Source: Georgenia sp. EYE_87
GTDB lineage: Bacteria; Actinomycetota; Actinomycetes; Actinomycetales; Actinomycetaceae
Length of the DNA stretch: 64,000 nucleotides
Direction of reading: 5' to 3'
NCBI RefSeq assembly: GCF_023148685.1
Contig: NZ_JAHXNL010000007.1
Coordinates: 163,581 to 227,580, forward strand
Under the pieces are notes generated by a model. The model saw nothing but the letters and a program-made list of their open reading frames with translations. It did no database searches and was not told the DNA's origin. The translations under genes were made by a program, and so were the position numbers. Each line of letters opens with the position of its first letter. Position 1 is the first letter of the stretch. Shown here one piece after another: positions 15,423-23,457 of the stretch.

Positions 15423-16316
15423 ATGTCCTCCACCACCTCCCGTCTCGCGAAGGTCCGCGCCCGGCTGGACCTGCCCACGGTCCGCCGCGCCGCGGGCATG
15501 CTGGAGGGGCGCCACCGGTCGATCTTCTCCGGCCACGGGCAGGACTTCGACGACCAGGTGGAGTACCGCCCGGGCGACGACATCGGGGACATCGACTGGA
15601 AGTCCTCCGCGCGCGCCGGGCACCCGATCATCCGGCGGTTCGTGCGCGAGTCGAACCTGGCGATGGTGCTCGCCGTCGACACCGGCCGGAACATGGCGGC
15701 CACCGCCCCGTCGGGCGAGGCGAAGTCGGCGGTGGCGATGTTCGCCGCCGACGTCGTGGCCTACCTGGCACGCGCCCGCGGCGACCTCGTCGCGCTCGTC
15801 GCCGGGGACGCCGAGCGAATGGTCCAGCTGCCCGGCCGCGGCGGCACCGCCCACCTCGAGATGCTGCTGCGCACCGTCGAGCGCTCGCTCAGCCTCGACG
15901 CCCCTCCCTCGGACCTGGGCCGCGTCCTGGACCGGGTGCTCACCTGGTTCACGCGTCGCTCGCTCGTCGTGGTCATCACGGACGAGGCCCGCCCCGGCCC
16001 CGAGCACGAGGACGCCCTGCGTCGCCTGCGAACCCGGCACGAGGTGATGGTCATCGCCGTCGCGGACGCGCTGCCCACGGCGCCCGGCGCCGGGCCGACC
16101 GCCGACGTCGACGGCGCCGCCGCGCTCCCCGCGTTCCTCCGGGACGACCAGAAGCTCCACGAGGAGGCGCTCGCCGCGGTCGAGGCCCGTAAGGGGGAGG
16201 TCCGGGCCGTGCTGCGACGTCGGGGCATCGAGGCGGTCACGGTGGCCGGCGAGGACGACCTGGTGGACCGCCTCATCGACCTGCTGGGGAGGCAGCGCCG
16301 TGTCGCCCGACGCTGA
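15423..16316 (+). CDS. DUF58 domain protein
   Basis: A 297-residue protein with the DUF58 signature YRPGDDIGDIDWKSSARAGHPIIRRFVRESNLAMVLAVDTGRNM at about 40-80. The last part is a degenerate VWA-like fold in which the metal site reads VDTGRNM. DUF58 proteins accompany MoxR ATPases and VWA proteins in nearly all bacteria and are thought to be adaptors. The last 17 bases overlap the next gene, which supports coupled translation. Confidence 0.9.
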   Translation: MSSTTSRLAKVRARLDLPTVRRAAGMLEGRHRSIFSGHGQDFDDQVEYRPGDDIGDIDWKSSARAGHPIIRRFVRESNLAMVLAVDTGRNMAATAPSGEAKSAVAMFAADVVAYLARARGDLVALVAGDAERMVQLPGRGGTAHLEMLLRTVERSLSLDAPPSDLGRVLDRVLTWFTRRSLVVVITDEARPGPEHEDALRRLRTRHEVMVIAVADALPTAPGAGPTADVDGAAALPAFLRDDQKLHEEALAAVEARKGEVRAVLRRRGIEAVTVAGEDDLVDRLIDLLGRQRRVARR

Positions 16317-16773
16317 CCTGCTGCCGCCGGAGGCCTACACCTGGTGGGTGCCCGCCCTCGGGGTGCTGCTCCTGCTGCTCGTCGCCGCCTGGTACGTCTT
16401 CGTCCACCGCTGGACCGACCCCGCCCGGGTGGCGGAGCGGGCTCGGCGCCGGCGCGCCCCGGTGACGATGAGCAACAACCTCCGCCAGCGCTTCGCGGCC
16501 GAGGTGGACGAGCACCACGGGCGCTACCGCGAGGGCGAGTACGACCTGCGAGAGCTCCACCTCGAGCTGTCCCGGACCATGCGCGAGTTCGCCTCGGAGC
16601 GGATCGGCACGGACGTGCGCGCCTGGACGCGCGGCGACGTCGCCGGCTACGACCCCACGCGACGGATCGGCGGCCTGCTCGCGCAGTGGGAGGAGCCGAG
16701 CTTCGCCGCCCGCTCCGACGCCGAGGCGGCCGAGTCGGCCCGGCACGCCAAGGAGGTGATCGCCCAGTGGTGA
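16300..16773 (+). CDS. Small single-pass membrane protein of the MoxR-VWA operon
   Basis: A 157-residue protein. It starts at GTG 16300 inside the DUF58 gene and opens with a short outer segment and one helix (VPALGVLLLLLVAAWYVFV). The cytoplasmic part is charged, with a helical YREGEYDLRELHLELSRTMREFASERIG segment similar to the DUF4129/BatE-like proteins at this operon position. The function is not established. AAGGAGG at 16750-16756, inside its 3' end, serves the next gene. Confidence 0.75.
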   Translation: MSPDADLLPPEAYTWWVPALGVLLLLLVAAWYVFVHRWTDPARVAERARRRRAPVTMSNNLRQRFAAEVDEHHGRYREGEYDLRELHLELSRTMREFASERIGTDVRAWTRGDVAGYDPTRRIGGLLAQWEEPSFAARSDAEAAESARHAKEVIAQW

Positions 16774-17783
16774 GCCCGTGGCTCGTGCCCGTCGTCCTGG
16801 TGGTGATCGCCGCCGCCGCGGCCGCGGGCTGGTTCGCCCGCCGCCCGGAGCGGCGGGCCGGCGCCGTGACGTGGGTGGCGAACTCCGGCTACCTGCGGTC
16901 CCTGGCCGGCTACCGCCGCCGGATCCGGGTGCTGCGCGGGGGGCTGGCGCTCGGCGCCGCGGCCCTGGCCCTGACCTCGCTGGCGACGGCGTCCCTCACC
17001 GCGCGCCCGGTGGACCGCGACGTGCGCTCGGAGATCCTCGCCACCCGCGACATCGTGCTGTGCCTGGACGCCTCGGGGTCGATGATCGAGCTGGACACGG
17101 AGATCGTGCAGAAGTTCTCCGAGATGGTGGAGTCCTTCGAGGGCGAGCGCATCGCGCTGAGCGTCTGGAACAACACCTCCCGGACCGTCTTCCCGCTCAC
17201 CGACGACTACGCGCTGGTGAAGGAGGAGCTCGACGCCGCGGCGTCGGCCCTGGACTTCGACCTCGACGCCTGGGTGTACGACCAGGAGGCGCTGGAGAAG
17301 CTGGAGAACTTCCTCGTCGGCACCGTCTCCCTCGACAACGAGTCCTCGTCGCTGGTGGGGGACGGGCTGGCCACCTGTGCGCTGGCGTTCGACGCCTCCG
17401 ACGCCGAGCGCTCGCGGACGATCATCCTCGCCACCGACAACCTCGTGCTCGGCACGCCGATCTACACCCTGCCCGAGGCGGCGAGCTTCGCGGCCGAGCG
17501 GGGCATCACCGTCCACGGCATGTACGCCTCCCTCACCGACGCGGACTCCGCAAGCGCGAAGGCCGAGATGCAGGAGGTGATCACCGGCCACGGCGGCCTG
17601 TTCCTGGAGGCGGACGACCCGGCCGCGGTGTCCGGCATCATCGAGGACATCGAGGCGCAGCAGGCGGTCGACCTCGACGCCGACCCCCAGCTCGTCGTCA
17701 CCGACCGCCCGGACCGCTGGTACGGCTGGCTCGTCGCCGGGCTCGCGGCCTTCCTCCTCGTGGTCTGGAGGGTCCGCACATGA
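16767..17783 (+). CDS. VWA-domain membrane protein (BatA-like)
   Basis: A 338-residue protein with an N-terminal membrane helix, a second helix near residue 60, a VWA domain with the metal site DASGSMIE and its partner Thr/Asp loop, and a C-terminal helix (WYGWLVAGLAAFLLVVWRV). This is the BatA/BatB topology, with the VWA domain outside and helices at both ends. GTG 16767 lies 10 nt after AAGGAGG; GTG 16770, overlapping the previous stop as GTGA, is equally possible. It is probably a client of the MoxR ATPase. Unlike typical BatA, the insert between metal motifs includes the acidic segment DFDLDAWVYDQEALEKLENF. Confidence 0.85.
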   Translation: MVSPWLVPVVLVVIAAAAAAGWFARRPERRAGAVTWVANSGYLRSLAGYRRRIRVLRGGLALGAAALALTSLATASLTARPVDRDVRSEILATRDIVLCLDASGSMIELDTEIVQKFSEMVESFEGERIALSVWNNTSRTVFPLTDDYALVKEELDAAASALDFDLDAWVYDQEALEKLENFLVGTVSLDNESSSLVGDGLATCALAFDASDAERSRTIILATDNLVLGTPIYTLPEAASFAAERGITVHGMYASLTDADSASAKAEMQEVITGHGGLFLEADDPAAVSGIIEDIEAQQAVDLDADPQLVVTDRPDRWYGWLVAGLAAFLLVVWRVRT

Positions 17784-18808
17784 TCCTCCGGATGGTCTGG
17801 CCCGTGTGGGCGCTCGTCCTCGTCGTCGGCCCGATGCTGGTGCTGTGCGCGCTCGCGTGGTGGCGCGCGCGACGCACCCGGGACGGCACGGAGCGCGCTT
17901 GGCTGCGCCGGACCGGCATGGTCCTGGCGACCCTGGCGATCGGGCTCGCCCCTGCGGTGCCCACGGAGACCGAGACGGTGGAGACGAACGCCGAGGTGTT
18001 CTTCGTCGTCGACCGGACCGGATCGATGGCCGCCGAGGACTACAACGGCGACCAGGCCCGGCTGGAGGGTGTGCGTCACGACATCGTCGCCGTCATGGAG
18101 GCGCTGCCCGGCGCGCGCTACTCCGTGATCGGGTTCGACTCCCAGGCCACGCGCCAGCTCCCGCTGACCACCGACTCGCGGGCCGTGCGGTCCTGGGCGG
18201 AGACGCTGCGCCAGGAGATCACCTGGTACTCGGCCGGCTCGACGATCGACCGTCCCGCGGCCACGCTCACCCAGACCCTCGAGGCGGCCGCGGAGCGCAA
18301 CCCGGCCAACGTGCGGCTGGTCTTCTTCCTGTCCGACGGCGAGAACACCGACGGCGACAACTCCTCCGCGACGCCGCAGGAGGGCGCCTACGCCCACCTC
18401 GACCCGCTCGTCGACGGCGGCGCGGTGCTCGGGTACGGCACCGCGGAGGGAGGGCGGATGCGCTCCTACGACGGCACCGACGCCTCCGGGCCGGGCACCG
18501 ACGCGCCCTGGATCACCGACGAGACCCAGCCCGGCGCGCCGCCGGCGGTCTCGCGCATCGACGAGACGAACCTGCGCCGCCTGGCGGAGGACCTCGGCGT
18601 GGAGTACGTCCACCGCATCGAGCCCGGCCCGGTGGACCAGCTCGTCGCCGGCATCGACGTCGAGGAGCTCGCCGCCGACGGGCGCCGCGAGATCGACACG
18701 TTCCGGGACGTGTACTGGCCGGCAGCGGCCCTCCTCGCGCTGCTCACGGCGTGGGAGGCGTTCGAGCTGGCCGCGCGCTGGCGCCGTCTGCGGGAGGTGG
18801 CCGCATGA
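17780..18808 (+). CDS. VWA-domain membrane protein (BatB-like)
   Basis: A 342-residue protein. It has two N-terminal helices (MVWPVWALVLVVGPMLVLCALAWW and MVLATLAIGLAPA), then a VWA domain with VVDRTGSMAAED (Ser of the metal site kept, first position DRTGS) and FFLSDGENTDGD, then a C-terminal helix. The start ATG overlaps the preceding TGA. Together with the previous gene it forms the BatA/BatB pair of the MoxR-DUF58-VWA operon. Confidence 0.85.
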   Translation: MILRMVWPVWALVLVVGPMLVLCALAWWRARRTRDGTERAWLRRTGMVLATLAIGLAPAVPTETETVETNAEVFFVVDRTGSMAAEDYNGDQARLEGVRHDIVAVMEALPGARYSVIGFDSQATRQLPLTTDSRAVRSWAETLRQEITWYSAGSTIDRPAATLTQTLEAAAERNPANVRLVFFLSDGENTDGDNSSATPQEGAYAHLDPLVDGGAVLGYGTAEGGRMRSYDGTDASGPGTDAPWITDETQPGAPPAVSRIDETNLRRLAEDLGVEYVHRIEPGPVDQLVAGIDVEELAADGRREIDTFRDVYWPAAALLALLTAWEAFELAARWRRLREVAA

Positions 18809-19917
18809 GCGGGCAGCAGCGCGCACCGGGCCGGGGCCTCGGCCGGAAGAGCCCGCGCCCGCCCATCCCGGAGCACCTCGGGCTGCGCCGGCGGATGCTG
18901 GCGCTGTCCTCCCCGTTCGTCCTGGTCCTGCTCCTGGCGGGCAGCCTCCTGCTGGGCGTCACCTTCGGGAACCTCCACGCCCGCGCCGCGTACGACGACG
19001 CCCGCTACGTGACCGCCGCCGAGCGGTACGGCTACCAGGTGCCGTTCACGTCCGGGGTGATCGAGCCGTGGAAGACCTGGTTCAACGCGGGGACCGCGGA
19101 GTTCCAGGCTCAGGAGCACTTCCGGGCCGTCGAGGACCTGCGGGAGGCGCACCGGCTCGTCCCGCCCGGCACCACGGACCGGGACGGCAACCCGGACCCC
19201 ACGACGCCGGAGTGCCGCGTCCGCACCAACCTCTCCCTGGCCCTGGAGGCGATGGGCGACGACGCGCAGGAGGCGGGGGACCCCGCCATGGCCGTCGTGC
19301 ACTACAACGAGGCGATGGACACGATCGGCCCGTGCACCTCCGACGGGGAGTCGGAGTCCGACGAGCAGCCCGACGACCCGTCGCAGAACCCGCCGCAGGA
19401 CCCCGGCGAGGACCCCTCGCAGCAGCCGGACCAGCCGTCCGAGCAGCCCGACGACCAACCCTCCGAGCAGCCGTCTGACCAGCCCTCCGACGAGCCGAGC
19501 AGCGGTGGGTCACAGAACCCCGGCGAGAACCCGTCGCAGACCCCGGGTGAGGACCCGAGCCAGCAGCCCGGCGAGGACCCGAGCCAGCAGCCCGGGGAGG
19601 ACCCGAGCCAGCAGCCCGGCGGTGGCACGCCCGACGAGACCGAGCAGCGTCAGCGGCAGAAGGCCGACCGGTCGCAGCAGGACGCCCAGGGCGGTCGGAG
19701 CGGCGAGTCCCAGGACCAGCCGGGCGGTCAGGGGCAGGACGACCCGCAGGGGGGCCCGGGTCCCAGTGAGGAGGACGCGCCGTCCGGCGACGGATCCCAG
19801 GAGCCGATCGACCCCAGGCAGCGCGAGCTGGAGGAGCGCAACAGGGAGGCCGAGCGCGACCGCCAGGAGCAGGAGCAGCAGGAGGGCGGCGGGTTCGGCG
19901 GCGGCCAGAACTGGTGA
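18805..19917 (+). CDS. Membrane protein with TPR-like domain and Pro/Gln/Asp low-complexity tail (BatC-like position)
   Basis: A 370-residue protein. Residues 28-52 form a membrane helix. A TPR-like part follows (WFNAGTAEFQAQEHFRAVEDLREAHRLVPPG...CRVRTNLSLALEAMGD...AMAVVHYNEAMDTIGPC). From residue 180 to the end it is almost pure Gln/Pro/Asp/Glu/Ser with three exact GEDPSQQP repeats, closing with a charged coiled stretch and GGGFGGGQNW. It overlaps the previous gene (ATGA) and closes the operon. The TPR/low-complexity layout matches the last protein of many MoxR/Bat operons; the tail may be a disordered wall-spanning spacer (inference). Confidence 0.75.
   Translation: MSGQQRAPGRGLGRKSPRPPIPEHLGLRRRMLALSSPFVLVLLLAGSLLLGVTFGNLHARAAYDDARYVTAAERYGYQVPFTSGVIEPWKTWFNAGTAEFQAQEHFRAVEDLREAHRLVPPGTTDRDGNPDPTTPECRVRTNLSLALEAMGDDAQEAGDPAMAVVHYNEAMDTIGPCTSDGESESDEQPDDPSQNPPQDPGEDPSQQPDQPSEQPDDQPSEQPSDQPSDEPSSGGSQNPGENPSQTPGEDPSQQPGEDPSQQPGEDPSQQPGGGTPDETEQRQRQKADRSQQDAQGGRSGESQDQPGGQGQDDPQGGPGPSEEDAPSGDGSQEPIDPRQRELEERNREAERDRQEQEQQEGGGFGGGQNW
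19546..19617 (+). repeat. 24-bp tandem repeat (x3) in the TPR protein tail
   Basis: Three consecutive in-frame 24-bp units each encode GEDPSQQP and differ only at the third base of the first codon. Less regular relatives extend from about 19360. Confidence 0.8.
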
Positions 19918-19924
19918 GCTGGGG

Positions 19925-20572
19925 TCAGGCGACCTCGGCCTCGGCCTCGACCTCGGCCGCGCGGAACGCAGCAGGGCTGGTGACCGCGGCACCGACGGCG
20001 CGCAGCACGAACTCCTCGGTCGCAGCGACGAACGCGGAGCGGCCCGGCTCCTCCTGCGGCCCGCGCCGCCCGCTCAGGCACGCGTGCACGAGCGGCACGA
20101 CCGCGTCGAGGTCCTGGGCCGGGATGGCTCCGGCCTCGATGGCGCGGGTGAGGATGTTGCGCAGCAGGCTCTCGACCTGACTGACGTGGGCACGCAGGTC
20201 GCGGGCTGCCTCGTGCGAGACGACCTCGCGCAGGTCCGGCCCGGGGGCGAAGTGGTACGCGGGCGCGAGGGCCAGCTGCTGGCGGACGTAGACCCGCAGC
20301 TGCTCCACCGGCTCGGCGACCTCTCCCAGCGACGCCTCGAGCGAGCGGACGTACGACGACGTCTCGTGCTCGATGAAGGCCAGGAGCAGTGACTCCTTGT
20401 CGGGGAAGTGGTTGTAGACGGCGGTACGACCGACGCCGGCCCGTCCGGCGATGTCCGCGAGGGAGATGGCGTCGAAGCCGCGCTCGGTCATGAGTTCCGA
20501 CAGCGCGGCGAAGAGCGCGGTGCGGGTGCGCTCGCGGTGCTCCGCGAGGGAGCCGCCGATGATCTTGGGCAT
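19925..20572 (-). CDS. TetR/AcrR-family transcriptional regulator
   Basis: A 215-residue protein. The N-terminal TetR helix-turn-helix is clear: RTRTALFAALSELMTERGFDAISLADIAGRAGVGRTAVYNHFPDKESLLLAFIEHE. The ligand domain is generic, and the C-terminus has a run of alternating Glu/Ala. ATG 20572 (MPKIIGG) is preferred as closest to the domain; an ATG at 20584 is possible and neither has a strong ribosome site. The region upstream carries a directly repeated GTCGTGAAG, a possible operator. It is divergent from the LRV protein gene at 20747, which may be its target (inference). Confidence 0.85.
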   Translation of the reverse strand: MPKIIGGSLAEHRERTRTALFAALSELMTERGFDAISLADIAGRAGVGRTAVYNHFPDKESLLLAFIEHETSSYVRSLEASLGEVAEPVEQLRVYVRQQLALAPAYHFAPGPDLREVVSHEAARDLRAHVSQVESLLRNILTRAIEAGAIPAQDLDAVVPLVHACLSGRRGPQEEPGRSAFVAATEEFVLRAVGAAVTSPAAFRAAEVEAEAEVA

Positions 20573-20612
20573 GGGACAGATCATGCCACTTGCTGACGAA
20601 GATGTACGAATC

Positions 20613-20644
20613 GTCGTGAAGAAGTTGTCCCAATTGTCGTGAAG
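20613..20644. promoter_or_regulatory. Directly repeated GTCGTGAAG in the TetR/LRV divergent region
   Basis: GTCGTGAAG occurs at 20613-20621 and 20636-20644, 23 bp apart, in a locally A+T-richer region. It is a candidate operator for the adjacent TetR regulator, although TetR sites are usually inverted rather than direct repeats. Confidence 0.3.
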
Positions 20645-20746
20645 GACCTGGCGGTCTGTCGTCATCCGCGTCCCGAGGATCGCTTTTCGGCGCTCCGGGG
20701 GTCATGCCCTAATCTCCGACCAGGACCGCCCGAAAAGAGGACCCGC

Positions 20747-21601
20747 ATGACCGGCCCCGACCAGTTCTCCGCCTACGACGCCAGCAACCCAGTGACCCCG
20801 CCCGAGGTGCTGGCGCAGATCGCCGAGCACCGTCCAGAGCTGCGCCCGCTCGTGGCGGCGAACCCGTCGACGCCGGAGCCCGTGGCGCAGTGGCTCGGCG
20901 GACTTGGCGACGTCGCGGTGGACGCGGCGCTGCGCCGTCGAGCGGGTGCCGACTCCTTCGCCGCGCCCTCGGGCGGAAGCTCCAGCCCGGCGGGCGGTCC
21001 TGGTGCGTCCGCGGACCGGTGGCAGCAACCCGACGCGGGACCGCAGACGGCGTACGGTCAGCCCGCCACGTTCACCAGCGGCTACGGCCAGGAGCCGGGT
21101 GGGTACGGCCTGCAGTCCCACGGGCAGCAGCCTTTCGGTCAGCAGCCGGGCGGGTACGGCCAGCAGCCGTTCGGCCAGCAGCCGGGCGCCTACGGCCAGC
21201 TGCCGGGCTCGTACGGCCAGCAGCCGGGCGGGTACGCCCAGCAGCAGGGCGCCTACGGCCCTCAGCCCGGGTACGGCTACCCGGGCGGGCCCACGGCCGG
21301 TCCGTGGACCACCGCGCAGCCGCGGAGGTCCGGCTCGGCGGTGAAGTGGATCATCGCCGGGGCAGCCGTGGTGATCGCGATCGTCGTCGCCGCCATCGTC
21401 GCGCTGGCCAACGCCGGAGGTGAGGCGTACGGCGACGACCCGGCCCTCGACGCGCTCTGGGACGCCTGCGAGGCGGGCGACGCCCAGGCCTGCGACGACC
21501 TCTACCTGGACTCGCCCCTCTGGTCCGAGTACGAGGAGTTCGGCGGCTCGTGCGGCGGGCGGTTCCCAGGCACGGACCAGTACTGCACCGAGCTGATGTG
21601 A
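20747..21601 (+). CDS. LRV-domain membrane protein with Gly/Gln/Tyr repeat linker
   Basis: A 284-residue protein. Residues 8-60 repeat the LRV pattern of the larger protein at 6499-8151 ([39 protein letters not shown]). The linker at about 85-185 is built of [16 protein letters not shown] repeats. One membrane helix ([21 protein letters not shown]) precedes a short outer domain with four Cys ([14 protein letters not shown] and [12 protein letters not shown]). AAAGAGG lies a few bases before ATG. The CxxxxxxxC...C spacing resembles small Sel1-like or actinobacterial surface domains. Function unknown. Confidence 0.75.
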   Translation: MTGPDQFSAYDASNPVTPPEVLAQIAEHRPELRPLVAANPSTPEPVAQWLGGLGDVAVDAALRRRAGADSFAAPSGGSSSPAGGPGASADRWQQPDAGPQTAYGQPATFTSGYGQEPGGYGLQSHGQQPFGQQPGGYGQQPFGQQPGAYGQLPGSYGQQPGGYAQQQGAYGPQPGYGYPGGPTAGPWTTAQPRRSGSAVKWIIAGAAVVIAIVVAAIVALANAGGEAYGDDPALDALWDACEAGDAQACDDLYLDSPLWSEYEEFGGSCGGRFPGTDQYCTELM

Positions 21602-21616
21602 CGGCGGGACGCGGGC

Positions 21617-22051
21617 TCAGGCCGTCGCGTCCCGCAGCGCCCTGACGATCGGCCGGTCGGGCTCCAGCCAGTCGAGGTCCTCGAGCGCCTCGCGGCCCAC
21701 CCAGCGCAGCTCCGCGTGGTCCTGCAGGGGCGCGGCGGCGCCGTCGGTGATCTCGGCCAGCCAGACCCGCATCCTCAGGTGGTCCAGGATCGGCCAGTCG
21801 GTGCCGTCGTCGGCCGGCACCTGCCGCCCCAGGCGCACCTGGACCCCCAGCTCCTCCGCGAGCTCGCGGTGCAGCGCGGTCACCGGGCTCTCGTCCGGCT
21901 CGACCTTGCCGCCCGGCAGCTCCCACTTGCCGGCCAGCGCGGCGGGCGCGGAGCGGCGGGCGCAGAGCATCGACGTCGGCCGGTCGAGCGAGTCCACGAT
22001 GGCCGCCGCGACCACCAGCCGCCGGGAGGCCCGCGACTCGCCCCCGCTCAC
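21617..22051 (-). CDS. Nudix (MutT-like) hydrolase
   Basis: A 144-residue protein with a complete Nudix box, GGKVEPDESPVTALHRELAEELGV (GX5EX7REUXEEXGU). The N-terminal RRLVVAAAIVDS...KWELPGGK is typical of 8-oxo-dGTP or CTP pyrophosphohydrolases. The exact nucleotide cannot be told. The GTG start at 22051 overlaps the TGA of the PPOX gene upstream (GTGA), so the two are co-translated. Confidence 0.88.
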   Translation of the reverse strand: MSGGESRASRRLVVAAAIVDSLDRPTSMLCARRSAPAALAGKWELPGGKVEPDESPVTALHRELAEELGVQVRLGRQVPADDGTDWPILDHLRMRVWLAEITDGAAAPLQDHAELRWVGREALEDLDWLEPDRPIVRALRDATA

Positions 22052-22509
22052 GCCAGCCTCGCAGGGAAGCCGCCGGTGGCCACCGGCCCCCACGACTCCA
22101 CGGTGACCCGAACCAGGGACTTGCCCTGCTCCTGCATGGCGCGCCGGTACTCGTCCCAGTCCGGGTGCTCGCCCGAGATCGAGCGGTAGTACTCCACGAG
22201 CGGCTCGAGCGCCTCGGGCAGGTCCAGCACCTCCGCCGTGCCGTCCAGCTGGATCCAGGGGCCGTCGAAGTCGTCCGAGAGCACGCACAGGGAGGCGCGG
22301 GGATCGCGCCGGAGGTTCACCGCCTTGGCCCGCTCGGGGTAGGTGGACACGACCACGCGGCCCGCGCCGTCGAGCCCGCACGTCACCGGGCTCAGCTGCA
22401 CGCCGCCGTTGGCTCGGTGGGTGAGCAGCACGGCGTGGTGGCGGGCGGCGACGAACTCCTGCATGTCCTCGCGCGAGACGGTCGTCGAGGTCGCGATCTT
22501 CCTGGCCAT
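22048..22509 (-). CDS. PPOX-class (pyridoxamine oxidase-like) F420/FMN-dependent oxidoreductase
   Basis: A 153-residue split-barrel protein. The pattern AVLLTHRANGGVQLSPVTCGLDGAGRVVVSTYPERAKAVNLRRDPRASLCVL fits the actinobacterial PPOX class, which binds F420 or flavin nucleotides; EYYRSISGEHPDWDEYRRAM is the usual C-terminal helix. The ATG lies 7 nt after TAGGCT without a ribosome site (leaderless type). It forms a two-gene unit with the Nudix hydrolase. Substrate unknown. Confidence 0.85.
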   Translation of the reverse strand: MARKIATSTTVSREDMQEFVAARHHAVLLTHRANGGVQLSPVTCGLDGAGRVVVSTYPERAKAVNLRRDPRASLCVLSDDFDGPWIQLDGTAEVLDLPEALEPLVEYYRSISGEHPDWDEYRRAMQEQGKSLVRVTVESWGPVATGGFPARLA

Positions 22510-22516
22510 GCCCCGG

Positions 22517-22522
22517 AGCCTA
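22517..22522 (-). promoter_or_regulatory. Leaderless -10 box of the PPOX-Nudix unit
   Basis: TAGGCT (minus strand) lies 7 nt before the ATG at 22509. Confidence 0.45.
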
Positions 22523-22564
22523 ACGCTGCGGCGCCCGGCGGCCCGGCGGCCCGGCGGCCCGGCG

Positions 22565-23281
22565 TCAGGCTGCTGCGGCGTGCGGGGCGAGCAGGCTCTC
22601 CACCGCGCGCCACTGCTGGCCGGCGCTGCGCCGGCCCGGGCGGTGGAGGTCGCGGACCATGATGCCGCGCGCCGCGAGCTGGCGCCGCAGCAGCTCGGCG
22701 TCGCCGTGGGCGCCGTCGGTCAGGGCCGCGGACCGTGCCTCGAGGAGGCGCAGGTCGGAGGTGGTGAGCCCGCCGGCCGGGCACACCGGGACGAACGCGT
22801 CGTCGTGCGGGTCCTCGGTGAGCGGCTCCGGGTAGCCGTGCGCGTCGAGCGCCCGGCGCAGGGCGGCGCGGTCGACGTCGAGCCGGACCCGGGCCAGCTC
22901 GACGGTGCCGGGACCGATCAGCACGAGGTCCTCCGCCAGCACGACGGCGGAGACGAGGTGGCGGGGCACGCTCACCCGGGCGTCGTCCCACTCGAGGGTG
23001 AGGGACCGGGGGGTGACCCGGGCCCGCAGCGACTCGCCGTAGATCGTGCCTGCGAGCAGGACGCCCACCAGCGCGCCCAGCCCCGCCAGGACACCGAGCG
23101 CCACCGGCTCGCCCACATGGGTGCCGGCGCCGAGCAGGCCGTCGAAGCCGGTGCTGGCCTGAGCCAGCCACTCGAGGCCCAGGCCGGCCAGCAGGCCGAG
23201 CAGCACCCCGGCGGTGGGGTGGCCGACGAAGAGGGCGGTGCGCAGGCGGCGGGGGAGACGGACCGACGTGGCGCCGACCAT
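22565..23281 (-). CDS. YqeB-like membrane protein
   Basis: A 238-residue protein with two membrane helices (AGVLLGLLAGLGLEWLAQ and LGVLAGLGALVGVLLAGTIYG) followed by a PH-like cytoplasmic part: RARVTPRSLTLEWDDARVSVPRHLVSAVVLAEDLVLIG. The arrangement resembles the actinobacterial YqeB family; the assignment is by memory of the pattern, so moderate. GAGGAGG lies 7 nt before the ATG at 23281. No coupled neighbour. Between its stop and the PPOX gene lies a short GGCGGCCC-type microrepeat (22529-22562). Confidence 0.6.
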   Translation of the reverse strand: MVGATSVRLPRRLRTALFVGHPTAGVLLGLLAGLGLEWLAQASTGFDGLLGAGTHVGEPVALGVLAGLGALVGVLLAGTIYGESLRARVTPRSLTLEWDDARVSVPRHLVSAVVLAEDLVLIGPGTVELARVRLDVDRAALRRALDAHGYPEPLTEDPHDDAFVPVCPAGGLTTSDLRLLEARSAALTDGAHGDAELLRRQLAARGIMVRDLHRPGRRSAGQQWRAVESLLAPHAAAA

Positions 23282-23401
23282 GTGTGCCTCCTCATCCCGT
23301 GCTGCGGCCCGAGCCGCCCGACACGTCAAGCGTGCCGTGCGGGCTCGGGCGGGTGCATCACCTTTTGGGATGAAAGAACCCTGATCCTCTGCTGCCCCGG
23401 T

Positions 23402-23421
23402 CGTAGGGGGCTCCCCCTACG
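23402..23421. terminator. Hairpin after the trehalose-synthase-like gene
   Basis: Perfect inverted repeat CGTAGGGGG/CCCCCTACG with only CT between (in practice a 4-base loop). It lies 37 bp beyond the minus-strand stop at 23458 and upstream of the YqeB-like gene. Confidence 0.6.
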
Positions 23422-23457
23422 GGCGGGGCCGCGGAACCCTGAGACGCGGGCCGGAGG

